The position numbers and the translations under genes were made by a program. Shown in pieces: positions 18,801 to 25,367 of a stretch of 64,000 nucleotides of DNA. This DNA is from Candidatus Glassbacteria bacterium (GTDB lineage: Bacteria; Gemmatimonadota; Glassbacteria; GWA2-58-10): the NCBI GenBank assembly GCA_019456185.1, contig VRUH01000009.1, positions 6,019 through 70,018 of the forward strand, in the 5' to 3' direction. Positions within the stretch are counted from its first letter, which is position 1. The number at the start of each line of letters is the position of its first letter. Under the pieces are notes generated by a model. The model had not been told where the DNA came from and did no database searches. It was given only the letters and a program-made list of their open reading frames with translations.

Positions 18801-20282
18801 GATGTGGCCGGGGCGGGGATCGACTGGGACGCTACTGCAATAACTCTGCTGTCGCCCGATTCATCAGCACTCGAGGGCACAGTGGCCCGAACCGGAGACA
18901 CGCTGGCCCTGACACTCGACGGCCTGATTTCAAATAGCGGCGAAGCAGACGGCCGGTACTCGCTGAACGTCCATGCTGTTGACGTTTTGGGCGGGGAGCT
19001 GGATACGACTCTGAGTTTCATCCTGGACAATGTCGCTCCGGACACCGTGGCAGTGGTATTCGTGGGTGACAGCAGCACGATCCGCGTCAGTGTCACGGAC
19101 CGCCCGGCTGTTGAGGGTACGGACTCGTCGGGGGTGGTTATTTTGAGCGCGTCGGCCGCAATGTCCGGCCCGGATGGTCAGCCGGTGCAGTTTGTCACCA
19201 ATTACGATGGCAGCAACACGCTCATTATCACAATAGTGGGCGGCAAGCCGCAGGCGGCTGGCATTTATATCCTCAGCCTGTCGATTCTCGATGCCGCCGG
19301 CAACAGCCGCACGGTTCAGATCCCGTTCCCGCTCAATGTCACCGGCATACTTACCGTTTTTCCGCCGGACAGCTCGATCGTTAGCGGAGGGCTGAGCGCG
19401 GTCGTGGTGTGGGCCGACGGCCTGCCGGAAGACGAAGCGGCCGGGAGCGGCAGCACGATTCGGGTAACCCGCAACGGCGTACTGGCGGGCGGAACGAGCA
19501 CTGTAGTCGGGGACAGCCTGGTATTTACGTTCAGCGACACCCTGGCGGTGGACGGGACCGACGACGGCCTGTACGCGGTCGAAGCGTTCTACGACGCGGC
19601 TTCGCTGGGACAGCAGCGTGATGTCAACACGATATTCACCAATGACAACCTTCCTCCCGACACTGTGAGTGTCGCAGTCGATCCCTCTGCCGGCGGGACC
19701 CTGGTCACGGTGGCGCTGACCGACGGCGGCAGTTACCCTCAGGTAGCGGGTATCGACCGGGACGCCACCAGCGCGGTGGTGATCGATCCCTCGGGACGGG
19801 AGTTCTCGCCGCTGAGCAGGCGCTGGCTCGATGAAACCACAATCGAGTACAGCCTGGCGGCGTTCTCACAGGGAGGCCTGCATAAGCTGAGGCTGACCGC
19901 AACCGACCTGGCCGGGCAATCGGCCCTGTTCAGTATTCCGGTGGTCAATAACGAGGGAACGGGCTCCGGGGCCAGCACGGCCTATGTCGAGGAGGTCCCG
20001 GCGCGGACAAGCGCTCATATTAGTTTCGTCTCCGGGCGCGGGGGCACCACTATCACCAGGGCCATCCTGCGGATCTTCAACCTTCGCGGCGACCTCGTGC
20101 GCAGAATCGACGCCACCGGCAGGATCGGTTCCAACGGCAACCAGGTGAGCGCCGAGTGGCTGCTGGCAAACGACGGCGGCAAGTATGTCAACAACGGCGT
20201 GTTTATCTACTACTGGGAAGTGACTTTCAGCGATGGCCGCACGGAGCGGATTCGCAAGACCCTGGCTGTCGCCAGAAGATAG
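15873..20282 (+). CDS. Large exported Ig-repeat surface protein with FlgD-like C-terminus
   Basis: About 1469 residues from ATG 15873, which directly gives a signal peptide (LALLLCLLFAVPAFA/QDQP). The frame is open further upstream to 15732 but that part is Arg-rich and unlike protein. The mature chain is a series of beta-sandwich repeats; at least two begin with the same PNPFSPN(N/G)D motif (near nt 16018 and 16428), as in FlgD-Ig/CHU_C-like domains. Repeats carry DNxxP-type linkers (ILDNVAPDTVAVVF). The C-terminal 90 residues (ILRIFNLRGDLVRRI...GVFIYYWEV) match a FlgD-like sorting or assembly domain. Probably outer-membrane or cell-surface. It is followed by a PorV-like gene 19 nt downstream. 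The exact function is unknown. Confidence 0.8.
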   Translation: MPTICSGAKPAAKHLGTIALLALLLCLLFAVPAFAQDQPVVVSNVKVEPNPFSPNNDGVNETTKFSFTLTEASAVTIELVWFSNPVVVDGVTLHSGPLNDTLRLGDSDVPFASDMIYLDSAAVSGLNEYIWDGMLGALQVPDSTYTYLIRAEDLDADDQFTTQPVTGTLQIDSNPPVISSVGVSPNPFSPNGDKINDEANITFTLSGLPNNAKVGDIAFSISYDNEGNPISFNLDTGNTTDEFLNSDTLDVPFAPIKLQFIPKNLNIESISFVIQGGRVLDSGDTVAVSSNVEIPGHDQDNPADRSVTSLVKFSFIDKVFNEDGSRNDNPSNLVEVRTFAGNVRVEVNNSSNEQVASYLELDPPFIGNGSYTASLATELPDDTYTFIITAVDESGNLARQTGQVTAISEAFAISGLVASPDTISPADQNNRLDLTTISYTINRAGTVTLQIFRDSTAFVQNNLVRTLYSNREQQEGSHNISWDGKNDVGEFVSQNLEQNYRVILSVFDPITFETTESRTLVRVDNAPPEEVFLSPLPRRTNQGTLAVDGRASANDSVIIYLNSEIQTITEAGSTGVFTIQLVLGGDGIKRIFAHSFDRVGNGPTVSDTQAVILDTQPPVAVDTVIRSGGERISLIGTLLTSFGPSDTLELVLSDTSGAATGVELSKTSLRVAGPSGREISGSVLLVEPDTVRFVPATEQTALGTDTLIATFADSLGNQGSLRVVFNLGQARPAPSLDSLSVNLSRGGYLNSLLDLSQSGSQWIFTAHITDHSGTGLDSAASTVAMINRSTQDIIEGDWRVVNGNIEYTVTQNIATDGSMDGWFVLVMVVNDDDPATATLVGSDSLFNDTRRPDTLSVTADSARVAVTLRDIIPGSGVSLLQSRIDVPAVASQQKSFTNDGDSTLFVEFDPPLGAAGIYSIDITVFDRAGNSRQLTRQFAIGGEQVRPRVVAASEPYGGPVRTEDITQPLRSWVLLEDVAGAGIDWDATAITLLSPDSSALEGTVARTGDTLALTLDGLISNSGEADGRYSLNVHAVDVLGGELDTTLSFILDNVAPDTVAVVFVGDSSTIRVSVTDRPAVEGTDSSGVVILSASAAMSGPDGQPVQFVTNYDGSNTLIITIVGGKPQAAGIYILSLSILDAAGNSRTVQIPFPLNVTGILTVFPPDSSIVSGGLSAVVVWADGLPEDEAAGSGSTIRVTRNGVLAGGTSTVVGDSLVFTFSDTLAVDGTDDGLYAVEAFYDAASLGQQRDVNTIFTNDNLPPDTVSVAVDPSAGGTLVTVALTDGGSYPQVAGIDRDATSAVVIDPSGREFSPLSRRWLDETTIEYSLAAFSQGGLHKLRLTATDLAGQSALFSIPVVNNEGTGSGASTAYVEEVPARTSAHISFVSGRGGTTITRAILRIFNLRGDLVRRIDATGRIGSNGNQVSAEWLLANDGGKYVNNGVFIYYWEVTFSDGRTERIRKTLAVARR

Positions 20283-20301
20283 CGCGGAGTGAGCTGGTAA
20301 G

Positions 20302-21216
20302 GTGACTCGGATCAAAACGACAATCCTCCTGATTTCTACTGCGGCACTGCTGCTGTCGCTGCCCGTGGCGATCCTGGCCGCGTCCAGCTCGGTGACCGCC
20401 GGGGCGTTCGCCAGCTACCCGGTGAGTGTCCGGGGCGCCGGAATGGGCGGAGTGTACGCGGCGGTGGTGGAGAACCTCGGCGGCGCGTACCATAACCCGG
20501 CCAGGCTTGGTTTTACCGACAGCCGTTCGACCGGGATCAGCTACGCCGACATGAGCGGGCTGGGCCTGGTGCGCAACATTTATCTGGAGTATGTCCAGCC
20601 GGATAAGGGCTACGGCGCGGCGGGGCTTTACTGGAACTGGCGCGGCACCGATGTGGAGGGGCCGGGCGGCGAGGGCGAACTGGGGTACGCGGAGAATACG
20701 GTTTCCTACGGGCTGGGCAAACGGTTCGGTCAATATTTCGCGGTCGGCGCGGCTCTGAAAGGCTATTTCATCTCGACTGATATCGACGACGCCGGGGGCA
20801 AGGGCGGAGCGCTCGACCTGGCGGTGTTTGTCCGTCCCGACCCCTGGACCACTGTCGCTCTCGTGGTGCGCAACGCGATCAGCCGAGTGGAGTGGGACAC
20901 CGGTCTGGGTGACAAACTGCCGCTGGAGATCGAGCTGGGAGCCACGTATCTGATAATCGACGGGCTGTTGGGGGCCGCGGAACTGCGGTTCGAGCAGGGC
21001 CATTTCAATTCGTTCGCCCTGGGAGTCGAGTACGTGCTGATGCCCGAACTGGCCACCGCCCGCGGCGGCCTCACCCACCGTTTCGACCGCACCTATCCCT
21101 CGTTCGGCCTGGGGTTCACCCCCGGCGCGTTCCGGATCGACTACGCCGCCGAGATCGACGCGGGCGGCAGCGGTCTGGGTACAACCCACCGGCTGGGAAT
21201 GAGTATCGATTTCTGA
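20302..21216 (+). CDS. PorV/PorQ-like outer-membrane beta-barrel protein (UPF0164 type)
   Basis: 304 residues with a signal peptide (about 1-26, LAA/SSSV) and amphipathic beta strands throughout, ending in a C-terminal aromatic (SIDF) typical of outer-membrane barrels. The N-terminal block (SVRGAGMGGVYAAVVENLGGAYHNPARLGF) is the signature of the PorV/UPF0164 family. PorV works with type IX secretion in Bacteroidota; FCB relatives carry several copies of unknown role. It begins with GTG 20302, 19 nt after the Ig-repeat protein that has a FlgD-like tail, so the pair may act together at the outer membrane (inference). Confidence 0.8.
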   Translation: MTRIKTTILLISTAALLLSLPVAILAASSSVTAGAFASYPVSVRGAGMGGVYAAVVENLGGAYHNPARLGFTDSRSTGISYADMSGLGLVRNIYLEYVQPDKGYGAAGLYWNWRGTDVEGPGGEGELGYAENTVSYGLGKRFGQYFAVGAALKGYFISTDIDDAGGKGGALDLAVFVRPDPWTTVALVVRNAISRVEWDTGLGDKLPLEIELGATYLIIDGLLGAAELRFEQGHFNSFALGVEYVLMPELATARGGLTHRFDRTYPSFGLGFTPGAFRIDYAAEIDAGGSGLGTTHRLGMSIDF

Positions 21217-21229
21217 TTAAAAAAGATAG

Positions 21230-21259
21230 TTGACTAAACCCCCGGTTTTCTGGTAAAAT
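21230..21259 (+). promoter_or_regulatory. Candidate sigma-70-type promoter
   Basis: TTGACT (21230-21235), an 18-bp spacer, then TAAAAT (21254-21259), 80 nt before the ATG of the small membrane protein at 21340. Five of six consensus bases in each box; found by eye. Confidence 0.45.
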
Positions 21260-21339
21260 ACAATCGAACATCGCATTACGATGAAGCTGACAGGTTTTTG
21301 CCCAACCGATGGGCGGAACCTAGACTGGGGGGTTTGACA

Positions 21340-21753
21340 ATGAAACAGAAATTGGCTTCCATCGGCCGTATCCTGGTGCTGGCAGTCGGCCTGGCCACCG
21401 CCGCGGTGGCGGTGCTGGTGATGGTGACCAGCGACGACCTGGCCGTACGGGTGACCGCCCTGGTGGCCCTGGCCGGAGGCGTGATTATCCTGCTGCTGGC
21501 CGCGCTGATCGACAGGGTGAGCGTGTTCGGCCAGATATTGCGTCACGTGCAATACCTGACCCAGAGCTCGCAGTACACCGCGCGGCTGGTGCACGAGATC
21601 ACCGAGGTGATGCACGCGATCCAGGAAATGGAAGAGCAGCAGCAGAACCCGGGAAAGATTAGCGGCGGCGGCAACTCCGGTGGGGGACTCACCGAGGAGT
21701 TGAGCGCCGAGGAACTGGAACTGGCCAGCACGCTGCAGCAGTTCGAGGAGTGA
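21340..21753 (+). CDS. Small two-pass membrane protein with acidic tail
   Basis: 137 residues from ATG 21340 (GGGGGG upstream): two membrane helices (about 8-30 and 35-57), then an amphipathic helical stretch (QILRHVQYLTQSSQYTARLVHEITEVMHAIQEME) and a Gly/Glu-rich tail. An in-frame TTG at 21298 is less likely. No family is recognised. It has a candidate promoter of its own and a strong terminator, so it is probably a single-gene transcript. Confidence 0.65.
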   Translation: MKQKLASIGRILVLAVGLATAAVAVLVMVTSDDLAVRVTALVALAGGVIILLLAALIDRVSVFGQILRHVQYLTQSSQYTARLVHEITEVMHAIQEMEEQQQNPGKISGGGNSGGGLTEELSAEELELASTLQQFEE

Positions 21754-21775
21754 GATCGGGTATAATTGGGATATT

Positions 21776-21805
21776 AAAAAGGGCGCTGAAAAGCGCCCTT
21801 TTTCT
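21776..21805 (+). terminator. Rho-independent terminator
   Basis: AGGGCGCT / AGCGCCCT (21780-21787, 21792-21799) with a GAAA tetraloop, A-tract before and T-tract after, 22 nt past the stop at 21753. Confidence 0.85.
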
Positions 21806-21824
21806 TTGGAGCTAATTCAAACCA

Positions 21825-21842
21825 GGCGACGCATGCGTCGCC
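21825..21842. repeat. REP-like palindrome, family A
   Basis: An 18-bp perfect palindrome GGCGACGCATGCGTCGCC, 31 nt downstream of the transposase stop codon; with the copy at 22420 it brackets the gene. Confidence 0.85.
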
Positions 21843-21872
21843 CCCTGCGGCATCTGCAAATATTCCGACTTA

Positions 21873-22400
21873 TCACGGTTTTTCCCTGTCGATCTCCCAG
21901 CGTAACTGATTATTTAGTATGTATTCCCGGATATCCGGCAAATCATCACCTTTACGTATAACGCGCTCGTAGTAACCTCTTTGCCAGACCTGCACACCTG
22001 GGGAACCACGTAAGAGATTGATCTCTCTTGTCGCGGCGGATTTGAACGGGCCTATAATCGCTCCAAGGGAACCCTTTGCAGGTCCGGACAATCTTTGCGT
22101 AGGGGCGATGCATGCGTCGCCCGCCGTATGTTCAGGGATATTTATCAATCCATGGATATGGTTTGGCATGACAATGAATTGATCCAAGGTCACTAAAGGA
22201 CAATGGTTTGGAATTTCCTCCCAACATCTACTTACTATTCTTCCAATGGCACTCAACCTCATCTTTCCAATAATAACATCTCCAAAAAGGCATTTACTAT
22301 CTTTGGTCGAGATGGTAACAAAATATGCTCCCGGCGAGGTATAATCGAAGTCAGGCAAGCGAATGTTTTTGCGGTTTGACTTTTCAGGTAATTTGTTCAT
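21873..22400 (-). CDS. REP-associated tyrosine transposase (RAYT, IS200-like)
   Basis: A 175-residue Y1-type HUH nuclease. The His-x-His metal site is in MPNHIHGL, and a catalytic Tyr is in the QRGYYERVIR segment near the C-terminus. The N-terminus (LPDFDYTSPGAYFVTISTKDS) is typical of the family. RAYTs mobilise short palindromic REP elements. The start is set at ATG 22400 (MNKLPEKS): the longer frame to 22430 begins inside a REP palindrome. A palindrome also lies inside the coding region (22103-22122) and encodes GDACIAP without breaking the frame. Catalytic residues are present, so the gene could be active. Confidence 0.88.
   Translation of the reverse strand: MNKLPEKSNRKNIRLPDFDYTSPGAYFVTISTKDSKCLFGDVIIGKMRLSAIGRIVSRCWEEIPNHCPLVTLDQFIVMPNHIHGLINIPEHTAGDACIAPTQRLSGPAKGSLGAIIGPFKSAATREINLLRGSPGVQVWQRGYYERVIRKGDDLPDIREYILNNQLRWEIDREKP
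22103..22122. repeat. REP-like palindrome, family A, inside the transposase gene
   Basis: A 20-bp copy with one mismatch from the perfect palindrome (GAT for GAC), preceded by GTAG and followed by GCCG. It lies within the RAYT coding sequence, in frame. Confidence 0.85.
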
Positions 22401-22419
22401 TATTGGGCAAAAAATTAAC

Positions 22420-22439
22420 GGGCGACGCATGCGTCGCCC
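22420..22439. repeat. REP-like palindrome, family A
   Basis: A perfect 20-bp palindrome followed by CTAC, so in reverse it reads GTAG plus the palindrome, the same boundary as the copy inside the transposase gene. It lies 20 nt upstream of the transposase start. Confidence 0.85.
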
Positions 22440-22450
22440 CTACTTTTTTT

Positions 22451-22685
22451 CTACTTCCCCTTCAAAGAAATCCAGATGTGGATCATGTCCGCCAGGAAAA
22501 TCAGTAACCAGACAAATGACAATACGAATCTTGTTTGATCATCGACTACCACAAGAGATTGAAAGCGTAGAAAAAATACCCCGGCTACAACCACCACCAC
22601 GTAAACCCAGCCCTGCCACGTTATCGGCCTTAGTCCCCAGCCGAAATAGCGCTTGGTGGTAAACCACTCCTTCTTTACCGATCAC
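22451..22685 (-). pseudogene. Frameshifted small two-helix membrane protein gene
   Basis: On the minus strand, GTG at 22685 opens a frame reading V-I-G-K-E, while the frame one base over reads KKEWFTTKRYFGWGLRPITW and continues for about 73 residues with two membrane helices (WVYVVVVVAGVFFLRF and FVLSFVWLLIFLADMIHIW), ending at TAG 22451-22453. The second frame has a stop just upstream and no start codon. A single base missing near 22671-22678 would restore M-I-G-K-K-(K)-E-W-F. Either a recent one-base deletion or a sequencing error. It was too short or broken for a standard gene call. No function is known. Confidence 0.6.
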
Positions 22686-22726
22686 TTCTTTAGTGCCCTT
22701 TTGTTATTAGATTGCTCCAATAAGAA

Positions 22727-22815
22727 TCCCCTCTATCAAGAGGGGTGCCCGCGTCAGCGGGCGGGGTGTGTGGATTTCGCGTAAACATGCGGGCGAACAC
22801 CAGGTTCGTCCCTAC
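22727..22815. repeat. MITE-like repeat, family B
   Basis: It begins with the 25-nt segment shared (inverted) with 14189-14213, then CCCGC-gtca-GCGGG, a TGTGTGGATTTCGCG stretch, and ends with GGGCGAAC-accag-GTTCGTCCC (22791-22810). The same architecture recurs, diverged, at 63498-63560. No coding capacity is seen. Confidence 0.7.
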
Positions 22816-22843
22816 GGGACAGAAATACCTGTTTGCAGCTCCA

Positions 22844-23623
22844 TCATTTTTTCAGCGCCCGCACAGCCTTGCCCTGCTCCACCCATGTCTCGTGCAGGGT
22901 CAGCAGGTCGGATAAAATCTCCAGCATCCGCACGCCCATCCTGTAGTAGCGCTCGGCGTTCTCGATTTCGCACGGCAGGGCCAGGGGCACGCCGGCCTTG
23001 TCAGCCACCGCAATCACTTTCTCCGTGGCCGCCAGCACCTTGTCGTTGTAACGCTCCGGCCTCCGCAGGCCGAGCGACAAGCTGTAGTCGGCCGCCCCGA
23101 ACATCACCCAGTCCAGCCCGTCCACGGCCAATATCTCGTCCAGGTGCGGCATGGCGTCCACGTGCTCGATCATCACCCCCACCATCGGCTCGGCATCGCT
23201 CCACTCCACCCAGGGTTTGCCGGCGTCGGTGCCCCAGTCGGCGGAAAAACAATCGCCGGCGTAACCGCGGATACCTTTCGGCGGAAATTTGGCCGCCCGC
23301 ACTACCGCCTCGCAGTCGTCGCGGGTGACAATATTAGGCACCAGCACGGCTCCGGCCCCGATCTCCAGCGCCTTGCGCACCAGGTAAGGGTCGTCTTTGT
23401 CCACTCTCAGCACCGGGCAGATATCGGCGATAACGGCCGCGCGGATCAGGTTCTCGGCAGTGAAATCGCGCCGCCACGAGTGCTCGCCGTCGATCCGGAT
23501 AAAATCCAGGCCGGCGTGTCCGGCGATCTCGACTACATTCGGGCTCCAGGAGTGGACCGCCGTACCGACCGCCACGCCTCCTCCGGAGAGAATTTTTCGC
23601 AGCTTGTTGGATTTGTGAGTCAT
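22844..23623 (-). CDS. HpcH/HpaI-family aldolase
   Basis: 259 residues of the class II pyruvate aldolase family (2-dehydro-3-deoxyglucarate / 4-hydroxy-2-oxoheptanedioate aldolases), a TIM barrel with a divalent metal. Recognisable features are the IRIDGEHSWRRD segment (Asp and Glu near the active site), a conserved Arg in CPVLRV, and GAGAVLVPNI with IEHVDAM later in the barrel. Cytoplasmic. It lies downstream of the D-aminoacylase-like gene with an 18-nt gap, on the same strand, so the two are probably an operon. The natural substrate cannot be read from the sequence. Confidence 0.87.
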   Translation of the reverse strand: MTHKSNKLRKILSGGGVAVGTAVHSWSPNVVEIAGHAGLDFIRIDGEHSWRRDFTAENLIRAAVIADICPVLRVDKDDPYLVRKALEIGAGAVLVPNIVTRDDCEAVVRAAKFPPKGIRGYAGDCFSADWGTDAGKPWVEWSDAEPMVGVMIEHVDAMPHLDEILAVDGLDWVMFGAADYSLSLGLRRPERYNDKVLAATEKVIAVADKAGVPLALPCEIENAERYYRMGVRMLEILSDLLTLHETWVEQGKAVRALKK

Positions 23624-23641
23624 CAGGAATCCCGAGTGAAA

Positions 23642-25318
23642 TTACGGTTGATAGCCCGGCCCGCGCACGAACCGGCCGGGAGTGGCACCGGTATGCTCCC
23701 CCGCGGCGACCACCGGCGTACCGTTGACCAGCACATACTCGACTCCGGTGGCGAACTGCATCGGCTCCTCGTAGGTGGCGTTGTCCCGGATAGTGGCCGG
23801 GTCGAATACGACCACGTCGGCGAAATAGCCCGGAGCCAGCAGACCGCGGTCGGTCAGGCCCAGGTTTTCGCAGGTCAGGCCGCTTATCCGGTGGATCGCC
23901 TGTTCCAGTGGAGCCACCTGCTGGTCGCGGACATAGCGGCCCAGGAACCGCGCGTAGGAACCGTAGGCCCGGGGGTGCGTGCTCGAGAGCAGGAACACCC
24001 CTTCGGGAGCGGCAGAGAGGGCGTCGCTGCAGATACCCACCCAGGGCTGGGAGAGCTTGAGCCGGATATTGTCCTCGCTCATTGCGAAATAGACCATCTG
24101 CACCCGGCTGTTATCCTTCACCACCAGATCCATCGCGGCCTCGGCCGGGCTGACATCCCACATTTCAGCTATCTCGGTCAATGTCTTGCCGGTCAGCGGC
24201 TTGAGCGAATCCTGCTGGAGCCCCACCACCAGGCAGCCGTCCGAACCAGACAGGTCGAAGAAGTTTTCCCAGTCCTCGCCGCGATGGTTCATCTCATCGG
24301 CGACTTTCCGGCGGATGCTGGGGTCCTTGAGATTTGCCACCCACCGGTCATGGCCGCCTTCCTGCACCCAGGGCGGCATGGCCCCGTTGAGTCCCGTGCT
24401 GGCGGCGGTGTAGGTGTAAACATCGGCGGTGACATGCAGCCCCTCGGCCCGGGCCAGTTCGATCTTTTCGATAGCCTGGGCCAGCTTGGGCCAGTTGTCC
24501 TCGCCTGCGGCCTTGAGATGAAACACCTCGCCGCGGATCCCGGACTCGCGGACCACTCTCAGGAACTCGTCGAGCGCATCCAGCAGCCCGTAGCTTTCCG
24601 AGCGAAGGTGGGAAGTGTGGAGGCCGTTGTACTTGGCGGCCGCCTTGCACAACGCCACCAGCTCGTCGGTTTCGGCGTAGAAGCCCGGAGCGTAGATCAG
24701 CGAGCTGGCCACGCCCATCGCTCCCTCGCGCATCGCCTCCTCCACCAGTTCGCACATCCGCTCCAGTTCCTCGTCGGTGGGGGGGCGGTCCTCGTAGCCG
24801 ATTACGTAAATCCGCGGAGTGGCCGCGCCGATAAACGAGCCGACGTTGCAGGAGACACCCTTGTCCTCCAGGAACTGGAGGTAGCCGGCCAGCGAGGTCC
24901 ACTCGATATCGTATTGGATATCGCCCTGGCGGGCCTTCATTTCGTGTTTCATCCCCTCGGTCAGCGGCCCCATCGACTCTCCCTCGCCGGTGACCTCGAG
25001 CGTTACGCCCTGCATGATGTCGCTCTTGCTCCGGCCGTCCTCGATCAGCGACTCGTTGGCCCAGCTCATCAGGTTGACAAACCCCGGGCTGACCGCTTTT
25101 CCGGCAGCGTCGATTTCCAGCCCGGCTGTCGCGCCCTCAGGCAGCTGGCCCACCGCGGCGATAGTGTCATCCACAACCGCCAGATCGCCGGTGTATCCCG
25201 GTGCGCCGGAGCCGTCGTAAATCGTTCCGCCGCGGATGATAATGTCGTAGCGGGGGGGACTTGAACAGGCGAGAGCGAGGCAGGCGGTCAGGGCTGTCAG
25301 CAGGGTGAAGCGGGTCAT
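23642..25318 (-). CDS. D-aminoacylase-like amidohydrolase, lipoprotein-type signal
   Basis: 558 residues. The N-terminus has a signal ending ALAC/SS, a loose lipobox, so probably a membrane-anchored lipoprotein. The rest matches N-acyl-D-amino-acid deacylases of the amidohydrolase superfamily: IIRGGTIYDGSGAPGYTGDLAV at the start, TSHLRSE, EVFHLKAAG and a terminal ADVVVFDPATI block. The usual HxH metal motif after PGF (PGFIDxHxH) is absent; here it reads PGFVNLMSWANES. Either a distinct subfamily with altered metal binding or a different reaction. It sits upstream of the aldolase and downstream of PBP1A on the same strand. Confidence 0.85.
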   Translation of the reverse strand: MTRFTLLTALTACLALACSSPPRYDIIIRGGTIYDGSGAPGYTGDLAVVDDTIAAVGQLPEGATAGLEIDAAGKAVSPGFVNLMSWANESLIEDGRSKSDIMQGVTLEVTGEGESMGPLTEGMKHEMKARQGDIQYDIEWTSLAGYLQFLEDKGVSCNVGSFIGAATPRIYVIGYEDRPPTDEELERMCELVEEAMREGAMGVASSLIYAPGFYAETDELVALCKAAAKYNGLHTSHLRSESYGLLDALDEFLRVVRESGIRGEVFHLKAAGEDNWPKLAQAIEKIELARAEGLHVTADVYTYTAASTGLNGAMPPWVQEGGHDRWVANLKDPSIRRKVADEMNHRGEDWENFFDLSGSDGCLVVGLQQDSLKPLTGKTLTEIAEMWDVSPAEAAMDLVVKDNSRVQMVYFAMSEDNIRLKLSQPWVGICSDALSAAPEGVFLLSSTHPRAYGSYARFLGRYVRDQQVAPLEQAIHRISGLTCENLGLTDRGLLAPGYFADVVVFDPATIRDNATYEEPMQFATGVEYVLVNGTPVVAAGEHTGATPGRFVRGPGYQP

Positions 25319-25367
25319 CGGGTGCTCCTTTCTCCGTTCGTGGGTACGAGGCTTTTCCCGCGCTGAG

